Positions 1 to 9,637 of a DNA stretch of 19,351 bases are shown piece by piece (the first letter of the stretch is position 1; the number at the start of each line of letters is the position of its first letter). The stretch covers positions 1 to 19,351 of the forward strand of contig NW_014012762.1 of NCBI RefSeq assembly GCF_000611645.1. Direction: 5' to 3'. Origin of the DNA: Monoraphidium neglectum (Eukaryota > Chlorophyta > Chlorophyceae > Sphaeropleales > Selenastraceae). The notes under the pieces are model-generated. The model was not told the DNA's origin and made no database searches. It saw only the letters and a program-made list of their open reading frames with translations. The translations under genes and the position numbers were made by a program.

Positions 1-323
1 GGGGGTGGGTGGGGGGAGCAAGAGTCAAAGAGGGGGTTTCGCAACAGTCAGTCTCAGTCAGCCGCACGGACGCCGCACGTGGGCAACCACCGTGGCCGCA
101 ACGACTGCGCGCCGGCTGCCCAGCGCTTGTGCGCCGATTGCAGGATAAGCAGCTCCGCCCCGCCCCGGCATTGCTCCATCTCATAAGTTTGCATACAGTG
201 ATTGGTATATTAGGATTGCTCCACAAGCGACGGCGGCACGTTGCAGTAATTCCGACATCAGATCTCATAACCTCATCGCCCTGGGAGCCCTGCACTGCGG
301 CAGCTCCAGCCGGGCGCACGCAC

Positions 324-1633
324 AGGCATGAGGCGCGTGACCTCCGACAGCAGCACCCGTATGTCGGCGCGCAGCAGCATCGGCTCCCGCTCCACGAGCG
401 GCCCCACGGCGACGCCCGGGAGGTGGCTGTGCAGCCCCGCCACTGCGGCTTCCAGGTCGGCCAACTGGCGGTTTGTTAGTAACAGGCAGGGGGTTGCGAC
501 TTGGCAGTCACAGGAGGATTGCTTCTTGCCCGCTCGTCCATCAGTGCGTCAGCCGTGCCATCCGAGCAGGGGGTTGGCTGCCAGTGCTGGAGCGCTGCAA
601 ATGAGGCCGTGAACTGCCTCAGCACAGCCCCGCAGCCCCTGCGTCAACAACAGCGCACCGGCGTTTTCAGGAAGAGCTCCGGCCGCTGCGCCACGACAGC
701 TGACACATCCGCGCCCGGCAGCAGCGCCCGCAGCTGCAGCAGCCGCGTCGCGACAGCCGGCGTGTCCTACGCCCGCCCAAAAACAGGAGCAGGTGGATCA
801 GCACCCTGGTTCACCCTCTTTTCCATCCGCCACAGCAGCAGCTGGTACTGACTTTCTGGAATGGTGAGCGTGTGAGCACCAGCCACCCAGGGGCCCCATC
901 CAGCGGCCCCGACTGAATCAACTCCCAGAGCAGCTTCCCCGCACCTGCAGCAGCTGTAGGACCAGGGGCGCCCTCAGCGCGTGCAGTTTGGCCACCATGT
1001 CCGGCAGCAGGTTGCCTAGAGCCGCAAGGCGCTCCCCTAGCTCCCGCTGGTCCACGCCCAGCTGGCCGCTGCAAGGCGAGGGGCAGCGGCAATATGGGTG
1101 GTAAAGAAAGGTGCGATCGGGCGGCTCGATGGTGTTGTTGACTAGATACTACGAGGCCAGCCCAGCCAATCAGTACGGCATGCTCATGTCATCATAACCG
1201 AGCGGATGCTGGGCACCTTGGCCGTCACAGGGTTGGAGATGTGATGAGCATGCATGGCGCGCCACGGCTGCTCTGGCAGCTGCACGGTCAATTTTCGCGC
1301 TGCTCACCAGAGCCAAATACGCGACAGCTGCGCCGCCGCGCTGTCATCCCAGTGCAACAGACGCTCGTTCGTCTGCGCACCAAACGTCCACGGCATACTG
1401 TCCAGGCGCTCCCGCGATGCTTGTGGCTCCGCCTCGCCCCGGCCGCTGGTGCTGGCAGCCGTGGTGGCAGCCAGCAGCGGAGCATCGCTGCGCTTGCGGT
1501 CGACCCGATGGTGCTGCTCCCGCCGCTGCTGTTGCTGCGCTCTCCGGCTCCAGCTGCTGATCCTCGATAAACTCGGTGCCACCGAATGCGTCTGTATGTG
1601 CGCTGCAGAATGCCCCCGCTGCAACGACGGCAT
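324..1633 (-). CDS. mTERF-like organellar helical-repeat protein (partial, 3' part unresolved)
   Basis: Four exons join in one frame on the minus strand: 1308-1633, 945-1068, 659-766 and 324-464. Donors are GTGAGC, GTGCGG, GTGCGC and GTGCGT; all acceptors end in AG. The 233 codons visible start at ATG 1633. Residues 1 to about 75 are rich in Ser, Arg, Ala and Gln and low in acid, like a plastid or mitochondrial transit peptide. From about residue 95 there are three repeats of about 35-45 residues, each with a leucine-rich helix and a Leu-Pro pair (NLLPDMVAKL, ALLPGADVSAVV, SHLPGVAVGPLV), the second and third followed by a 'QRPELFL' or 'EREPMLL' type motif. This is the pattern of mTERF proteins, which bind organellar nucleic acid and affect transcription or splicing. 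After residue 233 the frame can either splice at 323 into an exon outside the window or read on to a stop at 273; I cannot decide. Three repeats are few for an mTERF, which favours continuation. Confidence 0.6.
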
Positions 1634-2055
1634 GCTTGCGAACCTCTACCGTAGCGTATGCAAAAATCGAGCAAACCCTCAGTAGTCCCCAATAAAACGA
1701 CACTTGAGAGCGTGATATGTAAGCTTGAAGCACACAGATACTCAAAGAGGGGGCCTCATGGTCCGGTGACCCCCGCCATCGTGTCAGAGTGACAAAGTTT
1801 TGTAGCGAGCCATTCAAGCAGTGGCACATCGCGTAATTAGTAATCTCTTATTACCAATACATGTGACCGAGATCAAGGTCGCAATCATGTTTGCCCTGCC
1901 CTGCCGCGCAACTGGTGAGCCAACATTGTTGGGCCCTGTGCACATCTGAAACGCATTTGAAGGACATCATCGTGAGTATATTGATCCCTCCTAACCCGCA
2001 CCGGCGACTTGCAGGCTTGGGCGTTTGCGACCGGCGCGCGCGCTGCAGACCCACG
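1634..2055. promoter_or_regulatory. Divergent intergenic region between mTERF-like gene and gene A
   Basis: About 420 bp separate the ATG of the minus-strand mTERF-like gene (1633) from the ATG of gene A (2056), so both 5' UTRs and promoters should lie here. An AT-rich patch at about 1830-1865 (with taattagtaat and ttattacc) stands out from the GC-rich surroundings. The gene A frame stays open upstream of 2056 to about 1891, so a longer gene A N-terminus or a further 5' exon is possible. No TATA box or known operator is clear to me. Confidence 0.35.
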
Positions 2056-4408
2056 ATGGGCGCATCTCCCTTGGCTGCGGGGAGGTCAAGGCGGACGTTG
2101 GTTAGGGCAGCAGACGCGAGCGGCGGCGCCGCCCCGCAGGAGCCCGCTGCCCCGGGTGAGCGGCCAAGAGCCTGGTCTGCACTGCTGGGAGCAGGACGCA
2201 CGTGGCCCGGAGTGACCGACGCGCCCGACCGGCCCTTGCATCGCTCATACTTGTCGCATCCGCCCTCGCGACGCCTCCCGCAGCGGACCCGACCGCGTGG
2301 CTGGCGCCCGTCTGCTCCTTCCTCAGCGTCGCGTCCGCCGCGAAGGCCGCGGCCGGCGCGCTCGCGCCCTCGTACCTGCTGGCCCAATTCTTCAAGCCGT
2401 GCTGCGCCTCCGCCCCGGAGCTCGTCGCGCTGTGCGGCGTGGTGACGGCGCCGGCCTGGCTGGTGGCGGGATGGCTGCGGGCCCTCCAGGTCCGGTGGAT
2501 GACCCCGCGCTTGGACTGTGGGGTCGTCATCCTGTTTCATGCCGGCGGCGCGGCATTGCGGAAGCCCGCCGCTGCGAGACACGTGCCTGATGGTCCCACA
2601 TCTCCGCATCTAGTCGCGCCACCCCTCCCCCAACTTTGCGGGCCCTCCTCACATCTTGCCTCACTTTCAACCACGCCTCGATGCTGCATTTGCACGAGCA
2701 CCAGCCAACCTGCACACGAAACCTGCAAGCACCAACACCCCCTGACTCGTCGTGGGATGACCCCATCACCGCAGGAGGCCAAGGTGCACAACCGCCTGGG
2801 GTCAGACACCTACAAGCGCCTCGCCCTGGGGCTGCTGTATGCAGCGGTGCTGGCGCTGGTGGTCAACCTCAGATTCATCGCGATGCTGGGGGCCGCGCTC
2901 GTCGGGTGCGTCGGCGGCATGGTTGCGCAGCTGCTCATGCCTGTGCAACGGGTGTTGGCAGCATGGAAGGGGAGCCATTGTTGCGGCAGGGAAGTGGATC
3001 GGATGATGAAGGAGGGAAGGGAACCTTGAACTATGGAAATGGACGGGGGAGGCGAACGTAAGGAGCAGCAACGCATCCGAGGCTCCCAGCGGGCCGGTCG
3101 GCGGGCAGACAGCTTTCGTGTTGCATTGGAGCACCCAAACACGTCCCCACCCCTTTGCTTGACTCGCTGATTCCAACCAACCGCAGCTGGTCGTTCATAA
3201 GTCTCGGGGCCACGGCCTACCTGTCCTCGCGCCTGTATGAAGCCGGCAGCGGCGGCCGCAGCCCTCTTGCAGACCGGGTGGAGATCGTCAAGTCGGCGTT
3301 TTCAAACGTCGCCAGCTGCCTGACTCTGCCCAAGAGCCTGTACGGTGGGCAGGGGCAGCCTGCACTTGCGCAGCAGGCGGCATGGCTTGTGGGTTGGCAC
3401 CACTTGGTGACTGTGCATACCAGCCATGTCTCTGCTGTGTGCGACACTCCCTGCAGCGTATTTGAGGGCACGCTACGTTGAACGCACATCCCCACCAGCG
3501 TCTCCCATCCCCCTGGAATCATGCACAGGCGCCTACTACTCTTTGGTGGCGGTCTCTTCCCTGGGCCTTTTTCTCTGGCTGTTCCCGGTTAATGCAACGC
3601 CCCTGTTCCCCGCGGGCTTGGCCCCACTGGGGCAGTACCTCACACAGATATCGGCCGTGGGGGCGGTGCTGCAAGGTGGGGGCCGGCACGGCGTGTGCTG
3701 CCGCTGCCGCCGCTGCTGCTGCTGCCGCTGCTGCCGCTGCTGCTGCTGTCGCCGCTGCTGCTGCCGCTGCGGCTGTGATTAGCCTCCGTTTAATGGCCCC
3801 AGTGTGCTTCCAGCTGCAGCCACAGCTGCTGCGGTTCCCTGTGCCCGTGCAGGTCCTTCTTACCATATCCCTTGCCCCTGCCACCTGGGGGCCGTGCACA
3901 TCCTCCAATAAACAGCACCCACCCCGCTCAACCGCATCCCCCCCCCACAAGGCATCACCGCGTTCACCCTGAAGGACGCCGCCGACCGCGGCCGCCTGGG
4001 GGCCAGCACCTTCAGGCTGCTCAACCTCGCACTCGCGGCCACCGTTGCGCAGCAGGTAGAGCGCCGCTCCTGGGGTGCGATGGGCTCGGTCAAGCTGTGC
4101 AAAATCGACTTGGCAGTCGAGGCATGCTAGTCGCCTGGCCCGCACGCGATGCCAGCTTGCGCCCCTGCTCTTACCATCAGTCGCAACGACCGCCATGGGG
4201 CAAGCGCTGCGCGATACTGGGCGTCCTCCTATACAATGCGCCCATCCCACGCCTGCCGCTCACCGCTGCCCTCGCTCAGTGCTGGTTCTTCTATTCGCTG
4301 GGCTCGTCCGGCGTGGAGCTGGCCCGGCCGCTGTGGCAGGGCATCCTGGCGCAGGGGCTGGCGACAGTTGCAGTGTGCGACCTCGCGTGGCTCACCGCCA
4401 AGAAGTAA
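2056..4408 (+). CDS. Gene A: multi-span organellar membrane protein, unknown family, two-half repeat
   Basis: Seven exons: 2056-2155, 2284-2489, 2775-2905, 3187-3344, 3529-3675, 3952-4055 and 4280-4408, giving 975 nt and 324 residues. All junctions are GT-AG and keep frame. Residues 1-33 contain GRSRRTLVRAADASGG, a transit-peptide-like stretch, so a plastid location is inferred. About eight hydrophobic spans follow, near residues 44-60, 80-98, 117-135, 149-163, 201-218, 234-253, 268-287 and 303-320. The motif RLGSDTYKRLALGL (about 109-122) recurs as [14 protein letters not shown] (about 262-275), so the protein consists of two similar four-span halves. The loop after span 4 carries GSGGR, and the C-terminus is LTAKK. 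Exon lengths 4 to 7 and all phases match gene B just downstream, so the two are tandem duplicates. I do not recognise the family and assign no function. The ATG at 2056 is the simplest start; the frame is open further upstream. Confidence 0.85.
3697..3775 (+). repeat. CTG/CCG trinucleotide tract in gene A intron 5
   Basis: About 80 bp of mixed CTG, CCG and GCC triplets begin about 20 nt after the donor of intron 5 (3676). The tract produces artificial poly-Ala, poly-Cys or poly-Arg open frames on both strands. It lies between two well-supported exons and is taken as intronic. Confidence 0.85.
3952..4055 (+). repeat. Gene A exon 6, near-identical to gene B exon 6 (7292-7395)
   Basis: The 104-nt exon differs from its gene B counterpart at six positions (3971, 3977, 3980, 4044, 4046, 4054). 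Identical runs are 3981-4043 (63 nt, 21 codons) and 3949-3970. The other paired exons have diverged far more; the exon 5 proteins share about 20 of 48 residues. Confidence 0.95.
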
Positions 4409-4875
4409 ATCAGGCCCAGCCCGCCCTCTGTGGTCAGCGGGCACCAACAGCCTCACATGTAAATGACTCATGCGCTCTGGTGGGCCGGTTTGCAACAGAC
4501 GACGAAAGGGCTTCGGCACCGGGCTGGGCTTTCATGTGCTTTATGTACAGCACTAGGCCACAGGCTTCCACATGGCGTCCCTACGTCTGACACTACAGAC
4601 ACGGCGTCCCAAGCTCTCACTTGAGTTGAGTCACATGGTGGCCAACCAAGCCACGCGTCGCCGCACACCCCACGTGAAGCGGGTGACGAATGACGGTGCA
4701 TACTTCAGGGCCAGCTCATCTGAGAGTTTGCAGACCACCAATTGGAGTTCGAGCGCGTCTTAACTGTTTCTAAGCTCTTACTAACTCATCAGCGCTCAAG
4801 AACGCGCCCAACGCAGATCATGCTGACGTCTACAGTTGCGCGCGGTACGTTGATACGGTGCAAGCAACACTGAGA
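4409..4875. other. Spacer between tandem genes A and B
   Basis: This 467-bp stretch should hold the 3' UTR of gene A and the promoter and 5' UTR of gene B. A TGTAA motif lies about 50 nt after the gene A stop. No further coding segment is supported. Confidence 0.6.
4458..4462 (+). terminator. TGTAA polyadenylation-type signal of gene A
   Basis: TGTAA, the usual green-algal poly(A) signal, lies about 50 nt downstream of the gene A stop codon. Position and motif fit, but the cleavage site is not visible. Confidence 0.5.
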
Positions 4876-5511
4876 ATGCGCGCACAGAAAAACTTGCAAG
4901 CATGTATGTACAGCAGACCAACCCCCGGTGACACTCGCGCTGACGCAGGAGTTGCGACCCATCGAGGTTGGCGCCAGCTGCGAGCAGCGCCCCTGGCGAC
5001 CCGGCCGGCGGCGAGGATCGACCGCGCGCCGCGCGCCCCGCGACACATCGCTACGACTGCCACGGGCGATGCAGAGGCCGCGTTTGGTGAGCAGAGCGCC
5101 CATTTTGCGTCGCCTGCCAACACACGTATGCACTTCTCAACCCCCATGCGATGACGACCCGTGCGGCATCGCCCCACCCCCCTTGACCCGCGCCCCCCCT
5201 TCGCCTGCTCGCACCCCGCACCCCGACCCCTCAGCCCATGACCGCAACTTTCTGGGCGGCGTCTGCACGCTGCTGGCCGCCGTGGTGCTGCTCAAGGGAG
5301 CCGCGGGCGCGGTGGCGCCCGACCAGCTGCTGGGCCGGTCGCTGGGGGTGTCGTCCGTGGGCACGCTCAACGCGGCGCTGACGAGCATGGCGACGTCGGT
5401 CTGCTGGATCTACGCCGCCTGGCTGGTGGTCCTCAAGGTGCGCGTGCGCGTGCGCGTGCGCGTGCGCGTGTGTGTGTGTGTGTGTATGTGCTTGCGTGCG
5501 TGCGTGCGTAC

Positions 5512-5575
<64 letters not shown>

Positions 5576-7867
5576 CCCGCTGTGCGCTGCGCTCTGCTGC
5601 TGTGCGCGCTGTGGGGGGGCCGGGTGTTGAGGGCCCGGTGTTGACGAGGGGGCTGCCGTTCTCCCCTCATGCAAGTGACATGGGGTTACAAGTTGACGAC
5701 CTGGATAAGGCGGAAATGACTGTGTGGGAGGGGGTAGGTTTTGGGGGAGAGGGTCCAAAGTCGTCTCTCCTGTCCCCCCTCTTCAAGTCATCACTGAGTT
5801 TTCCGCTGATGCCTTCTGTTTGCGAGATCTAACGCACATCCGCTCACGGCCTGGCCTAGGCATGCAGGCCGCACGCGCTCGATCACGCACTCTTGCTCTC
5901 ACCCCCCCGCACCGACGCGCCCCCAACGAACCCGCTCCACAGGAGGCCCTCGACCACAACCGCCTCGGCTCTGACACCTACCGCCGCCTGGCGCTGGGCC
6001 TGGCGGTGCTCAGCGCCGCGCTGCTGGCCATGGTGGTTCGCTACCGCGACATCCTGTCCACCGGCCTCCTCAGCGAGCCCGCGCTCCTGGGGTGCGCCCG
6101 GGGCCTAGGGTTCAGGGTTTAGGGAAAGAATCCAGCGGCGGGCCCCGCCCGCGGCCGTCCTGAGGGCGGCGGCAGGGGCACAGGGCCGCGCAGGGGCGGG
6201 ATGGGATGGCCTCTCGAGTGGGTGGCCGCCGCGTCTGCGCCACGCTCGCAGGGAGCCTCCTGCCTCCACAAGCATGCGATGGCCAGCGAGGTGGTGCCAC
6301 CCCTGTGCCACGCGGACGCAAGCAAACGCGCGCTCGTCCGCCTCACGCTGCCCACCACCCTCGCCCCTCCCCGCCCGCCTTCATGCCCAGCGTGAGCTCT
6401 GCCAGCCTGGCGCTGATATTCTGGGTGTCCAACCGGCTCTACCAGATCGGCAGCGGCGGCCGCGGCGTCCTCGCCGATGCCGGCAGGGCCGCGCAGCAAT
6501 TTGTCTCCGACGTCGCAAGCTGCATCAGGGTGCCCCCAAACTTCTACAGTGAGGGCCCGCTGCCGTGTGTGTGTGGGGGGTGGGGGGCGGTGGTCGTCGC
6601 CGCCCTTGCGCCGCGCGCGCTGTGCGGCGGGCTTGACGCGCCTGTGCGTCGTGCACAGCTGCCTGCGCTGGGGATCGTTGAGAATCTATAATTACTGGCA
6701 GAAGTTACGGAGCTGCCCTGCTTCGCGTGCCCCACCTATTGTGGCCACGGCATGCCCCTTTCAACACCATGCATACGCACACAGTTGCACTCACACACCC
6801 ACACACACACGTACACGTGCACACACACACACTCATGTGCACACAAAAACACATATGTGAACACAAACACACACACACACACATGCACACATACACACAC
6901 ACGCGCGCAAAGGTGGGGTGTACGCGTATTTGACCCTCGTCAGCCTGGCGCTGTTCATCGGCCTCTTCGCGGCCCGCCGCGTCCCCCTGCTGCCCGGCGG
7001 TCTGGACTATGTGGGGCGCTACCTGATGCAGGCCTCCGCGGCTGGCACGTGGCTCATCGGTGCGTGGTGCCGGGTACAAGTGTGAGCGTGTGCTTCAGCG
7101 TGTGAGTCTCCGTGTGTTGGGGCGGATGCACTATCGCTTGCGCATGCGTGCGCTTGTGACCGCAGGGCACGCTCCCGCGTGATTCTGGGTGTGGCTGTGA
7201 ACTTCGCAAAGTGCAGAGCTTGGTCACAGAACCAACTCTCTCAATCACAATGCCTGATCCCAAAGTCAAACGCGCCCCCTCCCCCCCCAAGGCATCACCG
7301 CGTTCACCCTTAAGGATGCTGCCGACCGCGGCCGCCTGGGGGCCAGCACCTTCAGGCTGCTCAACCTCGCACTCGCGGCCACCCTCGCGCAGCGGGTGCG
7401 CGTGGCGGACGCGGGGCAAGAGGGCCCAAGAGGAACGCAGAGCTTTGTTCTGGCGCCCCTGTAGATGCGGCCTTCTGAAGTCTGCGTGTGGGGGCCTGCC
7501 CGTTGAGCTGTAGCCCCTTTCAACACCGACTTCCATGCCAGAACACACACACACACACACACCACACACACGCGCACACGCGCACACACACACACACACA
7601 TACACACACGCGCGCGCACGCACGCACGCACGCACGCACGCATGCGCGCACACAGATGCAGATGCGCATGCGCGCATGCAAGCACCAACTCACCAAGAAC
7701 GCCTCCTCCGTGTGCATCCACCCTCGCAACCTCACCAGATGTGGTGCATCTACTCGCTGGGCGCCTCCGGTGTGGAGCTGGCCCAGCCGCTGGCCAAGTT
7801 TGCGCTAGCCCAGGGTCTCTTTGGGGCAGGCGTCTGCGGCGTCGCCTACCTCACGGCAAAAAAGTGA
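4876..7867 (+). CDS. Gene B: paralog of gene A, multi-span organellar membrane protein of unknown family
   Basis: Seven exons: 4876-5086, 5235-5437, 5943-6091, 6391-6548, 6913-7059, 7292-7395 and 7739-7867, giving 1101 nt and 366 residues. Phases are identical to gene A, and exons 4 to 7 have the same lengths (158, 147, 104, 129). Exon 3 is 18 nt longer. Residues 1-70 are rich in Arg, Ala and Thr, with [20 protein letters not shown] before the first span, like a plastid transit peptide. Spans are predicted near 78-98, 118-137, 152-170, 190-207, 242-262, 276-296, 312-331 and 345-364. [15 protein letters not shown] (145-159) aligns with [15 protein letters not shown] (304-318), 9 of 15 identical, marking two four-span halves. 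GSGGR follows span 4 and the C-terminus is again LTAKK. Introns 2, 4 and 6 contain long GT or CA repeats. The start could be 4876 or the in-frame ATG at 4906. Function unknown. Confidence 0.87.
5438..5572 (+). repeat. GTGCGC hexamer array and (GT)n in gene B intron 2
   Basis: Five copies of GTGCGC (5438-5467) start exactly at the 5' splice site of intron 2. They are followed by (GT)n, a short GCGT array and a pure (GT) run at about 5516-5572. The hexamer is in frame with exon 2. Confidence 0.95.
6774..6908 (+). repeat. (CA)n-rich microsatellite at the 3' end of gene B intron 4
   Basis: An interrupted CA repeat of about 130 bp runs almost to the acceptor AG at 6911-6912 before exon 5. The normal polypyrimidine tract is replaced by CACACA-type sequence. 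Confidence 0.95.
7292..7395 (+). repeat. Gene B exon 6, near-identical to gene A exon 6
   Basis: This is the partner of 3952-4055, with six differences in 104 nt. The identity extends a few bases into the intron (AAGG preceded by a C run). It encodes [14 protein letters not shown] and the RLGASTF motif in both genes. Confidence 0.95.
7540..7645 (+). repeat. (CA)n and (CGCA)n tract in gene B intron 6
   Basis: CA dinucleotides followed by a GCAC tetranucleotide run lie in the middle to downstream part of intron 6, ending about 95 nt before the acceptor at 7738. Confidence 0.9.
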
Positions 7868-8474
7868 CAAGATTGCGCGACAGCTTGAGAGGTTTGATCG
7901 TCAACGGGCTGCGCAAGGAGCGGCCCAATGGTCGCCTGGCCCCACTGACGGCCAGGCGGGCGGCTGCACGGGCTGAACCACAGGCGTGCTCTGCATCTAC
8001 GGCATCAACAGCTTTCCAGGGTGTTCAACAGCATGAGTAGCTGCCCCTGGATCGGAACACCAGGTATTAAGGTGCTGCGCCACTGCTGCAGTCATCCCAT
8101 CAGCAGCTCTTGTCACCTTCACACACACCGACCGTTGACCACCGCTGTGTTTCCACCGCCCTCAAAGAGTCCGCATACTCATCATTCACACGTGCTGTCC
8201 TGCTTGCTGCCGACGAGGCGTTTGCGTTTTGATCTGATGCCATCGCTCTGCATCTGTGCCAGGATTGCTTGGTGGTGCTCGCTTGCAGATGCACTGCCTG
8301 CATCACACCTGCACCCCCATGGGAACTACCAGGTCCTCCACCAGTCTGCAAATGCGCCTCGCGTACCGTGAGAGGTGGCCCAGGAGGGTTGTGCCTGCGA
8401 GCTCTTGCCCATGGTTTGCCAACCACCAACGCTCCACACATAGCCCATGCCCTGCACATTTAATGCGCCTCGCG

Positions 8475-8479
8475 TGTAA
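8475..8479 (+). terminator. TGTAA motif downstream of gene B
   Basis: TGTAA lies about 610 nt after the gene B stop. It is the first one I noticed on this strand and would imply a long 3' UTR, which is plausible but unproven. Confidence 0.3.
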
Positions 8480-9169
8480 AGACGTGCTAAAAGGCAGTTT
8501 GCAAACGCGGACTTCTTATATGCAAGAGTGTTCTCTGCTCTGCCTGCCATTTAATGTCTGCAGCAGATTTGTGCCTCCTCAAATAACACCAGAAAGCAGC
8601 TCAATGTTACTCGTGTCAGTCAATGGGCAGCCCTGCAGCCAGGCACAACCAACTGATTAAATGTGCAAGCAGCATTCACAGCAAACAAGATGAACTGGCG
8701 GAGTGTTCAAGCGACTTCTCTTACAGCCCCTTTGGACCTGCTTGCTTGGCATTCCCCCCCCCACCCACCCACCGCATCCCAACAAAGATTTTGAAGCACT
8801 CACAAGGAGCCAACATAGACGTGTCGGTGCCATATCAGTTTTCCCCCCTAGGAAAACCCCAGTGCTCGCGTGCATCTCTTCAAAGTGTGTGCCCGGCCAG
8901 AGAAGGCACAGAAAAGAACTGGAGCCTCCGGTCAGGTCTGGGCTTGGAGAAGCCCGTAGTCTGTTCCTGAGGCACGTCGCGGCCCCTGTATGTGCAGGCA
9001 CCCTGCACATGCAGGCATCGTGCTGTGCAGGGGTGCGCATGAGTGGGCGATGGGCGCAGCGCCGGCCGCAAAAAAACAACTTCAACGTGCTCGGGCTGCA
9101 TGTAGCAACCAACCCCTCGTACAAGGGCAGGCTCTAGAAAGGGGGTAGAGGTGGCGGCATTGAGTCTGG

Positions 9170-9188
9170 ACCTCTCCTCAGGAGAGGT
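9170..9188. repeat. Perfect 9-bp inverted repeat, 1-nt centre
   Basis: ACCTCTCCT and AGGAGAGGT face each other across a single C. A second such element (TGGGCGGAG / CTCCGCCCA, 2-nt centre) lies at 9421-9440. Both are in the gene-free stretch; no role is assigned. Confidence 0.8.
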
Positions 9189-9637
9189 GAGGCGCGACGT
9201 AGGCGGCCATGCCTGGCGCAGACGCCAACGTGGTTGTGAGAGGCCGGGGGAGGAGGGGTGCCGCGTGTGTCTGTGTCTGAAAGGCACGTGCCTGGTTGCT
9301 GCGGTCACCACCTAGCGATGCAGACCGTGTCGCAGTCTGGGTGGATGCATGGGCCGGCGCTGATTGCAGCCGGACGTCAGGTGCGGTGGGCGTGGGTAAG
9401 TGTGCGTGGCTGTGCGCGCCTGGGCGGAGCTCTCCGCCCAAGCCACCCTAGAATGGACAAAACGGTGATTGCGAGGTGCTCTGTGTGCAAAAACGGAGTG
9501 CGTCCATAAAATATATTTATGCAACTGTTGTGTGGTCAAGTTGGTGCCTGTGACAATAGCCACGCCCAAGCTGCCTCGGGCTAAGACACGACCAACGTGA
9601 CGTCACTCCGAGTGGTACCCGCCCCCGCGGCGCATCA

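Larger units (their letters stand above)
7868..9637. other. 1.8-kb stretch without a supported gene
   Basis: The first part is presumably the 3' UTR of gene B; a TGTAA occurs at 8475. Several frames of 100-155 codons are open on both strands, but none shows a recognisable motif, consistent third-position GC bias and splice sites together. The right end should contain the 3' UTR of the minus-strand Cys/His-rich gene that stops at 9638. Two 9-bp inverted repeats occur at 9170-9188 and 9421-9440. Confidence 0.5.

Noticed and set aside
1851..2609. Minus-strand 252-codon frame
   Set aside because: It is antisense to gene A exons 1 and 2. The plus-strand splice model has consistent phase and a paralog, so this is a shadow frame.
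3519..4250. Minus-strand 243-codon frame with poly-Ala
   Set aside because: It is antisense to gene A exons 5 and 6, and its poly-Ala run is the CTG/CCG tract of intron 5.
5231..5758. Minus-strand frames with long His-Thr repeats, and plus-strand Cys-Val repeats
   Set aside because: These are translations of the (GT)n/(CA)n microsatellite in gene B intron 2, not proteins. The same holds for His-Thr frames at 6705-7105, 7488-7735, 11601-12262 and 13396-13767.
8121..8250. Minus-strand segment reading MASDQNANASSAASRTARV with a possible donor
   Set aside because: It lies within the likely 3' UTR of gene B, and no acceptor with a matching coding exon was found downstream.
8703..9137. Plus-strand frame of 144 codons in the gene-free stretch
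   Set aside because: No family resemblance, no consistent codon bias, and overlapping open frames on the opposite strand.
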